In this document: positions 17,654 through 26,303 of the stretch, piece after piece | How positions within the stretch are numbered: position 1 is the first letter of the stretch | How the letters are laid out: each line of letters begins with the position of its first letter | Assembly: GCF_014696315.1 (NCBI RefSeq) | Contig: NZ_JACJPX010000062.1 | Coordinates: 1 to 48,577 of the forward strand | Reading direction: 5' to 3' | DNA from: Calothrix membranacea FACHB-236 | Lineage (GTDB): Bacteria; Cyanobacteriota; Cyanobacteriia; Cyanobacteriales; Nostocaceae | DNA length: 48,577 nucleotides | Notes under the pieces: generated by a model | Databases searched by the model: none | The model's input: only the letters and a program-made list of their open reading frames with translations | Told to the model about the DNA's origin: nothing | Translations under genes and position numbers: made by a program

Positions 17654-18160
17654 TTAGAGAATTAGCTCTAAGCTTTGAATTGGAGATAATTACGCGTTGT
17701 AGCTGTCAAAAGTCCAAAGTTTGTTTGAACAATAGACATTTGGCTATTGAGCAACTAAACCACGAAAATTAAATACCTGTTAGCGAATTAACTTTACGCC
17801 CTTTGATGATTTTCCCTATATATCAGGCAAAATTCAGAGGGCGGTTGCTTTGGGATTAGGGATTGGGAAGAGGGAGACAAGGAGACAAGGGGAGAAATTC
17901 CAATTACCAATTACCAATTACCAATTACCCATTACCCAACACCAATTATTTTAAAACTATACGCACTTTGATTTGTCTGAGTTATGATACCAAGCACTAC
18001 AGAGATATCACTAACCAAAACAAGGGTAAAAATATAACTTTAATCAATGGTGTCAGCCTCTGTAAGTATTATTACGTGAATATTAAAGCTCCTCATCTAC
18101 TAAACAGTTGATGGGAGTAGTTCACTGTTTTATGCAAAATAATTGGTAAATTCCCTAACC
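17654..18160. other. Intergenic region with repeats
   Basis: About 500 bp after amt. An array of AATTACC heptamers with G/A-rich AGGGAGACAAGGAGACAAGG precedes ~17945. The ORF that can be read over 17863-18111 is mostly translated repeat (NYQLPITNYPLPNTNY) and is not credible. The pair CGCCCTTTGA (near 17798) / AGAGGGCG (near 17837) could be a loose terminator for amt. Confidence 0.45.
17899..17945. repeat. STRR heptamer array (CAATTAC)
   Basis: Five to six tandem CAATTAC-type units in the region downstream of amt, preceded by two AGGAGACAAGG-like units. The array is the same class as that at 348-387, with the same heptamer. Confidence 0.8.
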
Positions 18161-18970
18161 GTGACCATTTCTGCAAAAAACTTTCCTCTTTGGGCTTTTT
18201 TCTCCCTAGCAACTAACGGACTATTAATGTTGGCAATAGTTCTGCTAATTTTACAACAGCAGAGATTGGCCAATATTCTTGGGACGACTACTGCGGCTAC
18301 AGTCACCGAAACTACTGCTGTTAAATCAGATTTAGGCCCGCGTCACCAACTTAATTATCAGCAATGGTTAGACATCTTAAAAAAAGAAGCTCAAGTTGCT
18401 GCACAAAAACCTCCTCAGCATCTCACCATATTGGCTGGAGATTCTTTGAGTTTATGGTTTCCTGCAGAGTTATTACCTGAAGACCAAAGTTGGTTAAATC
18501 AGGCGATTTCTGGGGAAACTAGTGAAGGATTATTAAAAAGATTAAATTTATTTGATCGCACTCAGCCAAAAGAAATTTTCTTGATGATTGGCATAAATGA
18601 CTTAATTAAGGGAGTTAGCGATGAGACAATTTTAGAAAATCAACGGCAAATTATTAATTACTTACGCCGAATGCATCCAAAAGCGCAAATTTTTGTTCAG
18701 TCAATTTTGCCACATGGAGGCGAAGAATCAACTTGGGAAAGACGAGAGAAACTTTTAGCTATTGCTAACGATCGCATTTACCACCTCAACCGCCAACTGC
18801 AAACCATAGCTAAAAAACAAGGCGTTAAATATATTGATTTATATTCTTTATTCAGCAACCAACAAGGTAATATGCGTCGCGAATTTACTACCGATGGTTT
18901 ACACTTGAGTCCCCAAGGTTATATGGTTTGGCGAACTGCATTGCAGATTTATAGTCAATCGCCATCATAA
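18161..18970 (+). CDS. Membrane-anchored SGNH/GDSL hydrolase
   Basis: About 269 residues from a GTG at 18161 (an in-frame TTG at 18143 is the alternative). An N-terminal hydrophobic anchor (~8-33) is followed by a linker and an SGNH esterase domain. The blocks are present in order: LAGDSLSLWFP with the nucleophile serine, the glycine block in NQAISGETSEG, MIGINDLIKG with the asparagine, and TDGLHLSPQGY with the Asp-His pair. It should act outside the cytoplasm on an ester or acetyl group of lipid or glycan; the substrate cannot be read. It is a single gene, with no related functions beside it. Confidence 0.85.
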   Translation: MTISAKNFPLWAFFSLATNGLLMLAIVLLILQQQRLANILGTTTAATVTETTAVKSDLGPRHQLNYQQWLDILKKEAQVAAQKPPQHLTILAGDSLSLWFPAELLPEDQSWLNQAISGETSEGLLKRLNLFDRTQPKEIFLMIGINDLIKGVSDETILENQRQIINYLRRMHPKAQIFVQSILPHGGEESTWERREKLLAIANDRIYHLNRQLQTIAKKQGVKYIDLYSLFSNQQGNMRREFTTDGLHLSPQGYMVWRTALQIYSQSPS

Positions 18971-19366
18971 TTTTCTTCTCTCACCCAAGTTTTGGCAATG
19001 TTGTGAATTTGTAGGCGATCGCATCTTTAAATGCTACTCAGTTAAGTAGGCACGATGCAACTAAACTCAGTTTTGTAGGCAAAAGTAGAAAGATTAAATA
19101 GTAACGTTTTTTCTCTTTTACTTTTTGAATATATTTATGTTTATTGCTATCGGTCTACTTACTTGCGCTCGCATACACATCAATATCAGGATTGTAATCT
19201 AAAATCATGGCAATGGCTACGAGAAGTTACTTCCTTACGCTGTTAAAAATACTATGGGTAGCTTGTTTCACTATTGGGGTAAAAGTTGGCAAAGCCTTCC
19301 CAATTTTAGGAAAATTCACACATTGCAGTGATGTCAAAATCTAGAATCTAAAATTCAAAATTTTTA
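18971..19366. other. Intergenic region between convergent genes
   Basis: About 395 bp between the SGNH hydrolase and the leftward Crp-type gene. It contains a HIP1-like GGCGATCGCATC and short A+T-rich stretches. I see no clear terminator hairpin and no ORF with family features. Confidence 0.35.
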
Positions 19367-20050
19367 TTAGGCTTTGTTTGCTAAATTAATTAACTGTTTG
19401 AAGTTGACTAAATCAATAACGTTATTTGTAGTGTCAATTTCAATCCAGCCTTTCTCATTCAGCTTTTCCATAATTTTGCTAGCTTCATCAACACTAATTT
19501 CTGTCACCTCAGCTAAATCTTTGATGGGAATATTAAAGATTTCTCTTCCCTGATCTGATTTTTGCCCATAGCTTTCACCCAAACTAACTAAAGTCTGAGC
19601 TAGTTTGACCGCTGGTGGAGAAGACCGCATTTGTAGGCGCAGGTTGATTTGTCGCACTCGCCTTACCATCAATTGCAGCATTCGGTGATGCAAATGTGGG
19701 TCTTTAAACAAAATTTGAATAAAGCGTTCTCGAGAAACACTCAGTAATTTTACAGGCGACAGCGCAATCACATCAGTTGACCTTGGAGATTCATCTAAAA
19801 CTGCCATTTCTCCAAAAAAATCGCCTCTACCTAATATTGCTAGCGCCACAAAATCTTCTCCAGAAGTTCGTCGCACTTTAACCCAACCAGAAACCACAAA
19901 ATAAACTGCATTACCCCAAGCATCTTCCATTAATACTGCTCGTTCGGCTGGGTACTCATGTTCTATTGCAACATTCAGCAGCCACTCCAAGGTCTGAGGA
20001 TTGGCTGTACTCAGTAAGGGAAAAAGTTCACTAAAAACCTCAGTTTGCAT
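19367..20050 (-). CDS. Crp/Fnr family transcriptional regulator
   Basis: A 227-residue protein. Residues ~10-125 form a cyclic-nucleotide-binding jelly roll with the phosphate-binding cassette GRGDFFGEMAVLDESPRSTD (~75-94). Its Glu and Arg match the residues that hold cAMP in CRP, so nucleotide binding is plausible. A dimerisation helix follows (HRMLQLMVRRVRQINLRLQ). Then comes a winged helix with recognition region KDLAEVTEISVDEASKIMEK (~175-195). No cysteine cluster of the FNR type is present. The upstream neighbour (higher coordinates) is the GspE-like gene, about 200 bp away. Targets are unknown. Confidence 0.88.
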   Translation of the reverse strand: MQTEVFSELFPLLSTANPQTLEWLLNVAIEHEYPAERAVLMEDAWGNAVYFVVSGWVKVRRTSGEDFVALAILGRGDFFGEMAVLDESPRSTDVIALSPVKLLSVSRERFIQILFKDPHLHHRMLQLMVRRVRQINLRLQMRSSPPAVKLAQTLVSLGESYGQKSDQGREIFNIPIKDLAEVTEISVDEASKIMEKLNEKGWIEIDTTNNVIDLVNFKQLINLANKA

Positions 20051-20252
20051 GAAATATCTGTAAATAATTAATTCAAGAGTAAAAAATCAGATCAGCTATT
20101 ATTAATTGTTAAAACCGTAATTATTGGCAGTAATACGGTAGCAAAATTTTGACAAATTTAATGGTGAATTTTCCGAGTTTTAGCTCTGGGATTCTAGTAC
20201 AACATAACAATTATGGATGCGATCGCAATCAGCAGTTTTACTGACAGACTGA

Positions 20253-21527
20253 TTACTTCATGTTTTTTGGTGGGTGGTTGTCACTATTAAGGATGGTAAG
20301 ATGCTTATCTAAATTTTCTACAAGGTGACTCAAAGCCACAACAGCCTGTAATTGCTCAGATTGGAGGTTAGTATTTAAGAGCAGTCGTTGTTCTAGCTCA
20401 CGCAACTTTAACTTTAATTGTTGAGTCATTACTAAAGTATCGTGGCTCAGATAATTCAACTGTTGTTGTTGATAGAACTTTAATGCGGCTCCTCTTAATA
20501 CTTGTAGTGTTGCTTCTTCACCATAAAGTCCTGGCATGATTCGCAGGCGTAACAACAAACTATTCTGTTGATATACCAATTCCTTCTCTACCTGTTTGGG
20601 TTCTGCAAGTGTGGTCACAGGTAAATCAGCAAATAGCTTTAATTCATTAATCACTTCTTGGAAAATAGAGATCGGCAGATTTTCGATTACAGATTGCAAT
20701 ACTCCATTATCACTCCATAGTATTCTGCCTTGATCGTGCTGCCTTTCCAAATACAAGCGACCAATACCTCCCACCAAGACTCTTGCTAATAATTCTTCTA
20801 ATAATTTCCTTGGTGTTAATGTTGCCAATACATCCAGAGGAGTTAATATATCTGGAATTTCCATTGACGCAGTATCTAAATTGCTTGGGAGCCTTACCTT
20901 AGGTGTATTCGTGACTTTACCCTGCAAAGTAGAGCTAACATTGGTATTTCCAGATGTGTTGTTTGGATTGATGATGGGTAACAAGTCTATTTGTGAATCA
21001 ATAGGAAGTAAAACATCTGCTTGCTCCTCCACAAATGTTAATTCCTGATCAAATTCACCGAGGGTTGTTCCAGAAGATTGCTCATCATCCATGATTGTAA
21101 CTACCTGATTTTCGGATTTAGATTCTACTTTTGGCTGAGGCTTTTGTAGGCTATTTGATGGGGATGTATTCTTTTCGCGGAGGTAAGCTGAAAGGATAGT
21201 ACGGTGAATACTGCTGGCAATTGGCTTAGCCACCATTGTGCAATTAATATAAGCCAAAATCCGACTAACGTAATTTAAAGCCTCTTTGTCATGGGGATTC
21301 ACAACACCTACTAAAAGTTTGTTGTCCTTTAACCCTAACGGCACAATTTGGTGGTGAAGGCAAGCTTCTAACGACAAAAAACGATCAATTAACGAGAAGA
21401 TTTGCTCACGAGAGCTAGGCGGCTCCCTCGAAGCGTCCGATTCTGGCTCCTCTGCAAGTGGAATCACTACTGGCCTATGCAAATCAACTTCACCGTTATC
21501 AGTTAGTTTGCCTTCTGAAGACAACAT
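20253..21527 (-). CDS. GspE/PilB N-domain protein lacking the ATPase core
   Basis: A 424-residue protein. Residues ~40-115 resemble the N-terminal domain of type II secretion/type IV pilus ATPases (GspE_N/MshEN): FLSLEACLHHQIVPLGLKDN, then LLVGVVNPHDKEALNYVSRI. A low-complexity acidic linker follows (~116-225). The segment at ~235-360 resembles the second, PAS-like domain of PilB (RLRIMPGLYGEEATLQVLRG). The protein then ends in a coiled coil (~370-415) where the P-loop domain would start; no Walker A motif is present. It may be a non-catalytic partner or regulator of pilus motors. The fold assignment is from motif resemblance; the function is inferred. Confidence 0.65.
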   Translation of the reverse strand: MLSSEGKLTDNGEVDLHRPVVIPLAEEPESDASREPPSSREQIFSLIDRFLSLEACLHHQIVPLGLKDNKLLVGVVNPHDKEALNYVSRILAYINCTMVAKPIASSIHRTILSAYLREKNTSPSNSLQKPQPKVESKSENQVVTIMDDEQSSGTTLGEFDQELTFVEEQADVLLPIDSQIDLLPIINPNNTSGNTNVSSTLQGKVTNTPKVRLPSNLDTASMEIPDILTPLDVLATLTPRKLLEELLARVLVGGIGRLYLERQHDQGRILWSDNGVLQSVIENLPISIFQEVINELKLFADLPVTTLAEPKQVEKELVYQQNSLLLRLRIMPGLYGEEATLQVLRGAALKFYQQQQLNYLSHDTLVMTQQLKLKLRELEQRLLLNTNLQSEQLQAVVALSHLVENLDKHLTILNSDNHPPKNMK

Positions 21528-22047
21528 ATGTTTAGTTACTCATTTAATTACTTCGTATTTGCTCTTAGTATTCCACCAAAGCAACGGTGACACTCACCTA
21601 GAATCTTAATTTCTGGCTAAAAACTTACCATTAAGGCAGCAAAGGCGCACAAGCGTGGGTTTTCAAGTTTCTGCACATAAAGGAATCATATTTTCACTAT
21701 GGAGGCATGATGAAACTACTTAGTACTTTGGAGAATGCCCAAGTGATTAATACAACCCTTTAAAGTGGAATTAGTGGATTACTAGTATTATTGTGCCTCT
21801 AAGTTAGTAGTAACTAACGATACTAAGTTAGTTTTACTAAAAGTTATGTTGAATAATAATATATTTAAAGAAATATCTGGGATTCTGGATTGGGGATAGA
21901 TCCCAAATCCAATTATTTACAACTCAAAAGTACTGACTGTGAGAATACTAGATATTAGGGTGGATATTTTGTATAAAAAGCCACATATTTATCTGATAGT
22001 CAATCTTAGGACATAAGGGTATGTACCAGACTCATGTCTAAAATTGG
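21528..22047. other. Intergenic region upstream of the GspE-like gene
   Basis: About 520 bp. The notable feature is a set of related TTAGTAGTAACTAACGATAC / AAGTTAGTTTTACTAA sequences near 21805-21842 that form overlapping inverted repeats around AAGTTAGT. No ORF or RNA gene is evident. Confidence 0.4.
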
Positions 22048-23223
22048 TTACTCTTGAGTTCTTAAAGTTTGGGCTACAAGATAGACTTTACTCCATTCGC
22101 CCATTACTTGATGAGTTTTGAGTTTTAACTGTGTAGCTATTACCTCAATAGAGTTACCCGCTTTGCGTAAATCTAAAATTTGCCTCCCCAGTTCAGTTAA
22201 TTGTTCATAGAGTTGTTGCCATTGGTTTTGCGTTAGACCTAAGTTATGCTCTTGCAAGGAAATTGCTAACCAATTATCCACTAATTCTGGTTTTCCTTTG
22301 AGAGCAAAAACCCTTACAGCGTGATAGCTAATTTTTTCTCGCAGTCGGTATACTTCCTTAATCTGCTTACCCAGTTTCTTGGCGATTTCTTCTTGAGGCT
22401 TACCTTGCAAATACAATCGCAGCCACTCTACAGCTTCTGCTCCCAGATTTTCTTGTAAATAGGCTTCAAATTCTTGCTGTACTGTTTGACGTAGAACTTG
22501 CTGTTCTTCTTGTTCTTGTGCCTCTTGATACTCTGCGATCGCCTGGCTATCAACCAAGTTCACCCGATTATCATTGTCATCGGTGAGAATTTCTTCAGAA
22601 ACTAGCCTAATCAAGTCACTGCTGGGTACTTGAGTTAAACCACCACGTTGAGTTCTCCGTAAATAGTTGACGAAGCGGTAAACCAGAAGCGGTTGATTGC
22701 GTACTGGTCGCAAGCAATATTCTTCGATGCTGGCAAATAGTAATGTATCTCGCAGCCTGCGATCGCTAGTAATTTCTGCAATACTAGCCATTTGCTCTTG
22801 GATATAAGTATCACTTTGCAACAATTCCTGAAGTACTTCCTGTAGTACATCGATGACGCTACGTTGGCGATCGCGGCTTAAAGAAACCCATGTCTGAATC
22901 TTATTCCGCAGTGTCATTAAACTAGCCAACCGCGCTGTGAGGTTGCGATAAGCACGTTCTCTTCCTATTCCCAAGTAACGTTGTTGCAAAATGCGATAAC
23001 GATATTCCATTGCTTGCTTGGCAATCTCCAATTCCCTTGGATTGAGCAGATCCAAGCGTTGGGAATCACGTCCTAAAAGCCACAGAACAATTCCTTCTCT
23101 AGTGGCTGCGCTTTGTTCTGGACAATCCGCCAATAGACGAGTTCGCCAATATTGCGCTAGTTTTTCGGCTTCCGTTACCATAACGAGATTGCGCTCCTCA
23201 AAACCCTGCTTAAAAGTTTGCAT
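22048..23223 (-). CDS. HetZ-related protein with sigma-like HTH
   Basis: About 391 residues if started at the ATG at 23223; starts at 23244 (GTG) and 23181 (ATG, after a GAGGAG) are also possible. The protein is helical and highly charged. It begins with a conserved-looking block (LAQYWRTRLLADCPEQSAAT, then LLNPRELEIAKQAMEYRYRI) and has YLGIGRERAYRNLTARLASL near residue 90. At ~275-320 it has an HTH resembling sigma region 4 (WLRLYLQGKPQEEIAKKLGK, then KEVYRLREKISYHAVRVFAL). Length and this HTH recall HetZ (~400 residues), an early heterocyst-differentiation regulator of Anabaena, and its paralogues. No HetR-type palindrome is obvious upstream. The assignment rests on memory of the family. 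Confidence 0.6.
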   Translation of the reverse strand: MQTFKQGFEERNLVMVTEAEKLAQYWRTRLLADCPEQSAATREGIVLWLLGRDSQRLDLLNPRELEIAKQAMEYRYRILQQRYLGIGRERAYRNLTARLASLMTLRNKIQTWVSLSRDRQRSVIDVLQEVLQELLQSDTYIQEQMASIAEITSDRRLRDTLLFASIEEYCLRPVRNQPLLVYRFVNYLRRTQRGGLTQVPSSDLIRLVSEEILTDDNDNRVNLVDSQAIAEYQEAQEQEEQQVLRQTVQQEFEAYLQENLGAEAVEWLRLYLQGKPQEEIAKKLGKQIKEVYRLREKISYHAVRVFALKGKPELVDNWLAISLQEHNLGLTQNQWQQLYEQLTELGRQILDLRKAGNSIEVIATQLKLKTHQVMGEWSKVYLVAQTLRTQE

Positions 23224-23735
23224 CACAACCCCCATTTGTCGCACTTAACTTAATTTATTGGCAGATGCCCCTAATTTCATCTTTAGTGATGAAAAATTTT
23301 AGTGATTCCATTGTTATTTACGTCTGAAAGGACTTAAGTTATGCAAAATTGTCTGGTGCTAGTCTAAGTTTTTAATCTCCAAGAACTAGAAACTCCACTA
23401 TTTAAGGCATTCTTCTCAAATTGGGAAATTTTAAATTTTTGTAAAGCTATGTCTTGGCGACACAAAGAAAGCAAACTGTCCAGCTTAGGTCAAATTGAAT
23501 ACACTATTGCTGTGTACCATCTGAAAAAGGCTGACATTTTGTAACTGATCCTGATTAAGAGGAGCGAAGATATTCATCTCTATCCAGACGTAGTTTTATT
23601 GTTCTAAGTTTCGTTGCTCAGGAGTTGCTCTGTGGGAATATCAGCATTTTTCAATTCCCATCAACATTTCTGCCACCTAGTTTTGGCTAAAGGCAAGATA
23701 TACGACATCATTTTGGAAATTCCACTAAAAATTTC

Positions 23736-23757
23736 ATAGTACCCATCAGGGTACTAT
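23736..23757. promoter_or_regulatory. Perfect inverted repeat upstream of the HetZ-like gene
   Basis: ATAGTACCC (23736-23744) and GGGTACTAT (23749-23757) are exact complements around a four-base ATCA loop. It is 0.5 kb upstream of the HetZ-like start and 1 kb before the kinase. It contains GTA-N10-TAC, two bases longer than an NtcA site, so it is not canonical. It could be an operator, or a transcript end without a U-run. Confidence 0.5.
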
Positions 23758-24429
23758 CTTGATCTATTATCTTCAAAGCTGGCATTAAATGGAAATTTTA
23801 TCTAGGTTAAAGAAGAATAGCGCATAATCTAAGCAGAAATTACGTTTTGTGTCAAGAAAAACATCGAAATGTCTGTTTCCCAATTTTCAGCCTTATTGTT
23901 AATGGATCGCATCCACCATTAAGCGACAGTGGCGTAGCGGCTAGGAAATTCCTGCTTTTTAAGCTTGGTGATGAGCTTAACAACTGTTATCTATTTATAA
24001 TTATTATGATCATTTAATAATTTATCTATCTTCAGATAGTTACTAAACTCAGTATGAATATGATGAACAGACTTGTGGATGATACTATGCCCAGAATCAC
24101 CTAAAGAATTGAGTTTAAGTTCCTCGGCTAACGTTTAATGTGCTGGGTATGGTTGAGAAGAGATGTAACTTATCTCCTAAAAAACTACTGCTAGCTGCAA
24201 AATTTTAGTATTAACCATTTTTATCTTTGATTTTTAACCTAGCCATTTATAGGTATAGGTGTTCGCTTAGCTTTTCCCTAGGAATGCTTACCTTAACTCT
24301 AAAATATCTGATCGCTATCTAGGCAGAGGAAGCAGCAGAGGAGGAATCTGAATCATCATTTTTGCTTTCAAAATGGAAAATTGAATTTCTGGAACTTTCT
24401 TCAGCCAGCTACATAGAGCGAACATACCA

Positions 24430-24605
24430 GAAGCCATTATCCACAACTAAAGTATGAAAAACTCTCTTCTCTAGCCCCTAGTACACTGCGGCGTAAATAG
24501 CGCAAAGTTGAGCCAGTGTGTGTGACGGGTTCCCCGCCTTCAAGCAACTGGCGTTGGCGGTGTCGGTTTCCGTCTTGCCAAACTTTGTAAGAGAAACAGA
24601 CCATT
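24430..24605. repeat. Dispersed G+C-rich repeat block
   Basis: The segment around GAGCCAGTGTGTGTGACGGG, TTCCCCGCCTTCAAGCAAC and TGGCGTTGGCGG is richer in G+C than its surroundings. It resembles a repeat seen between genes in many filamentous cyanobacteria, often mistranslated as a small ORF. Multicopy status is from memory; there is no second copy in this window. Confidence 0.4.
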
Positions 24606-24790
24606 TGAAATGTTATAAAACCCCGGAATACAATCCTTTTGACTTTTGACTTCCGCACAGCGGTGTTAGCCCCTATTTTCAAGACAGCTATTCACGCCAG
24701 GTTTTGGCACAACCAAGTATGAAAATCTGTCTTTCCTATGTCCCATGCCCTATGCCCTATGCCCATTTTCAAGACAAAGTTTAGTTAAAA

Positions 24791-26131
24791 ATGAATTTAA
24801 ATCACAAAAACAATCATAAAGGCAATATTTTGGTGGTAGATGATACCCCAAATAACTTGCGGCTGTTATCAGCCATGTTAACTTCTCAAGGGTATGAAGT
24901 CCGCAAAGCTTTAAATGGCAAGATGGCACTGACAGCTTGTCGAGTTGTTTTGCCAGATGTAATTCTACTTGATATTAATATGCCTGAGATGGATGGATAT
25001 CAAGTTTGTAAGGAACTGAAAAGCGATCGCGTGACTGCTGAAGTGCCGGTGATTTTTATTAGTGCCCTTGATGATGTCTTAGATAAAGTCAAAGCTTTTG
25101 ATGTTGGAGGCGTTGATTATATTACGAAACCATTTCATGGCGCAGAAGTTATATCCAGGATTGAAAATCAAATTAATTTACGATTGTTTCAAATCCAGAT
25201 TCAAGAAAAAAATAATTTACTGCAAAATGCTCTTGATAGTTTAAAAGCTGCTCAAGTCCAGCAAATTCAAAATGAAAAGATGGTAGCACTAGGGCAATTA
25301 GTAGCTGGCATTGCCCATGAAGTTAATAATCCTATTAGTTTTATCTATGGTAATCTTGAATATGCTGGAGAATATATACAAGATTTAGTAAATGTAATTT
25401 CAGTATATCAACAAGAATATCCCCAGCCCACATCAAAGATAGAGAAAGTAGTTAAAGAAGTAGATTTAAATTTTGTTACTCAGGATCTGCAAACTTTGAT
25501 GGGCGCTATGTACAGAGGTGCAGATCGTATCCGAGAAATAGTGCTAGCTCTACAAAACTTCTCCAGGCATGATGAAGCGCTGATGAAGCAAGTCAATATT
25601 CATGAAGGCATCAATAGCACTTTAGTCATGCTACAACATCGGCTCCGGGAAACAACACATCGTCCGGCAATTGCTATACTAAAAGAGTACGGAAGCTTAC
25701 CTTTAGTTACCTGCTATGCCAGCGAACTAAATCAAGTATTTATGCATTTGCTGAATAATGCCATTGATGCATTAGATCAGTCAGCGATTAATAATCAAAC
25801 CAGAGAGAATCAAGCAAATGAGCATTGCCATAATACCTCTTTGCTAACTCAAACTCCCCAAATTCACATTCGTACAGAGTTAACAGAGACAAATACAGTC
25901 AAGATTGCGATCGCAGATAATGGTTTAGGAATAGAAGAGTCGTTGCAATCGAGCCTATTTAATCCATTTTTTACTACAAAACCCGTAGGCCAAGGTAGCG
26001 GACTAGGGTTATCAATTAGCTATCAGATTGTAGTGCAAAAGCATCGAGGTAAGATAGCTTGTTTCTCATCCCTAGGAGAAGGGGCAGAATTTGTGATTGA
26101 AATTCCTATAGAACAACCAGAATATTTGTAA
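24791..26131 (+). CDS. Response regulator-histidine kinase hybrid
   Basis: A 446-residue soluble sensor kinase. Residues ~12-128 are a receiver domain with the acidic pocket D17-D18, phospho-acceptor D61 (LLDINMPEMDG) and K113. A coiled coil (~135-165) follows, then a dimerisation and phospho-accepting helix with H176 in AGIAHEVNNPISFIYG. The C-terminal HATPase domain has the N box LNNAIDALDQ, G1 DNGLGIEE, F box NPFFTTKPVGQGSG and G2 GLGLSI. The REC-first order without a sensor domain is common in cyanobacteria and implies that an upstream kinase feeds it. It lies ~170 bp before ldpA on the same strand, which may be incidental. The partner regulator is not in the window. Confidence 0.92.
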   Translation: MNLNHKNNHKGNILVVDDTPNNLRLLSAMLTSQGYEVRKALNGKMALTACRVVLPDVILLDINMPEMDGYQVCKELKSDRVTAEVPVIFISALDDVLDKVKAFDVGGVDYITKPFHGAEVISRIENQINLRLFQIQIQEKNNLLQNALDSLKAAQVQQIQNEKMVALGQLVAGIAHEVNNPISFIYGNLEYAGEYIQDLVNVISVYQQEYPQPTSKIEKVVKEVDLNFVTQDLQTLMGAMYRGADRIREIVLALQNFSRHDEALMKQVNIHEGINSTLVMLQHRLRETTHRPAIAILKEYGSLPLVTCYASELNQVFMHLLNNAIDALDQSAINNQTRENQANEHCHNTSLLTQTPQIHIRTELTETNTVKIAIADNGLGIEESLQSSLFNPFFTTKPVGQGSGLGLSISYQIVVQKHRGKIACFSSLGEGAEFVIEIPIEQPEYL

Positions 26132-26303
26132 TCAGGGTTTAGTATTTGGTGTTTAGGATTGGTTATTGTTTCTTTAGTTCCTCTGCTTACCCATCGCCCT
26201 ATCCCCAGCCCCCAATCCTCCCTCAGAAGTAAATATAAAGAAATCGCGACTTTTTACCTATAAGGGACTACATTTTTTAGTCCTATAAAAGCATAATAGA
26301 AAT

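Larger units (their letters stand above)
23245..24790. other. Longest gene-free stretch (1.5 kb)
   Basis: Separates the leftward HetZ-like gene from the rightward histidine kinase, so it must hold both promoters. It contains a perfect 9-bp hairpin at 23736-23757, a dispersed-repeat block at ~24430-24605, and CCCTATG heptamers at ~24740-24765. All frames are heavily interrupted; an 81-codon leftward frame at 24437-24682 lies in the repeat block and is not credible. The length would allow an unannotated RNA, but I cannot delimit one. Confidence 0.45.

Noticed and set aside
17863-18111. An 82-codon ORF after the second amt
   Set aside because: Its first half is translated AATTACC heptamers, and there is no ribosome binding site.
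23736-23757. NtcA site reading of the GTACCC...GGGTAC palindrome
   Set aside because: The GTA and TAC half-sites are ten bases apart, not eight.
24437-24682. An 81-codon leftward ORF
   Set aside because: It lies in a G+C-rich dispersed repeat that is often mis-called as a small gene; no conserved domain is visible.
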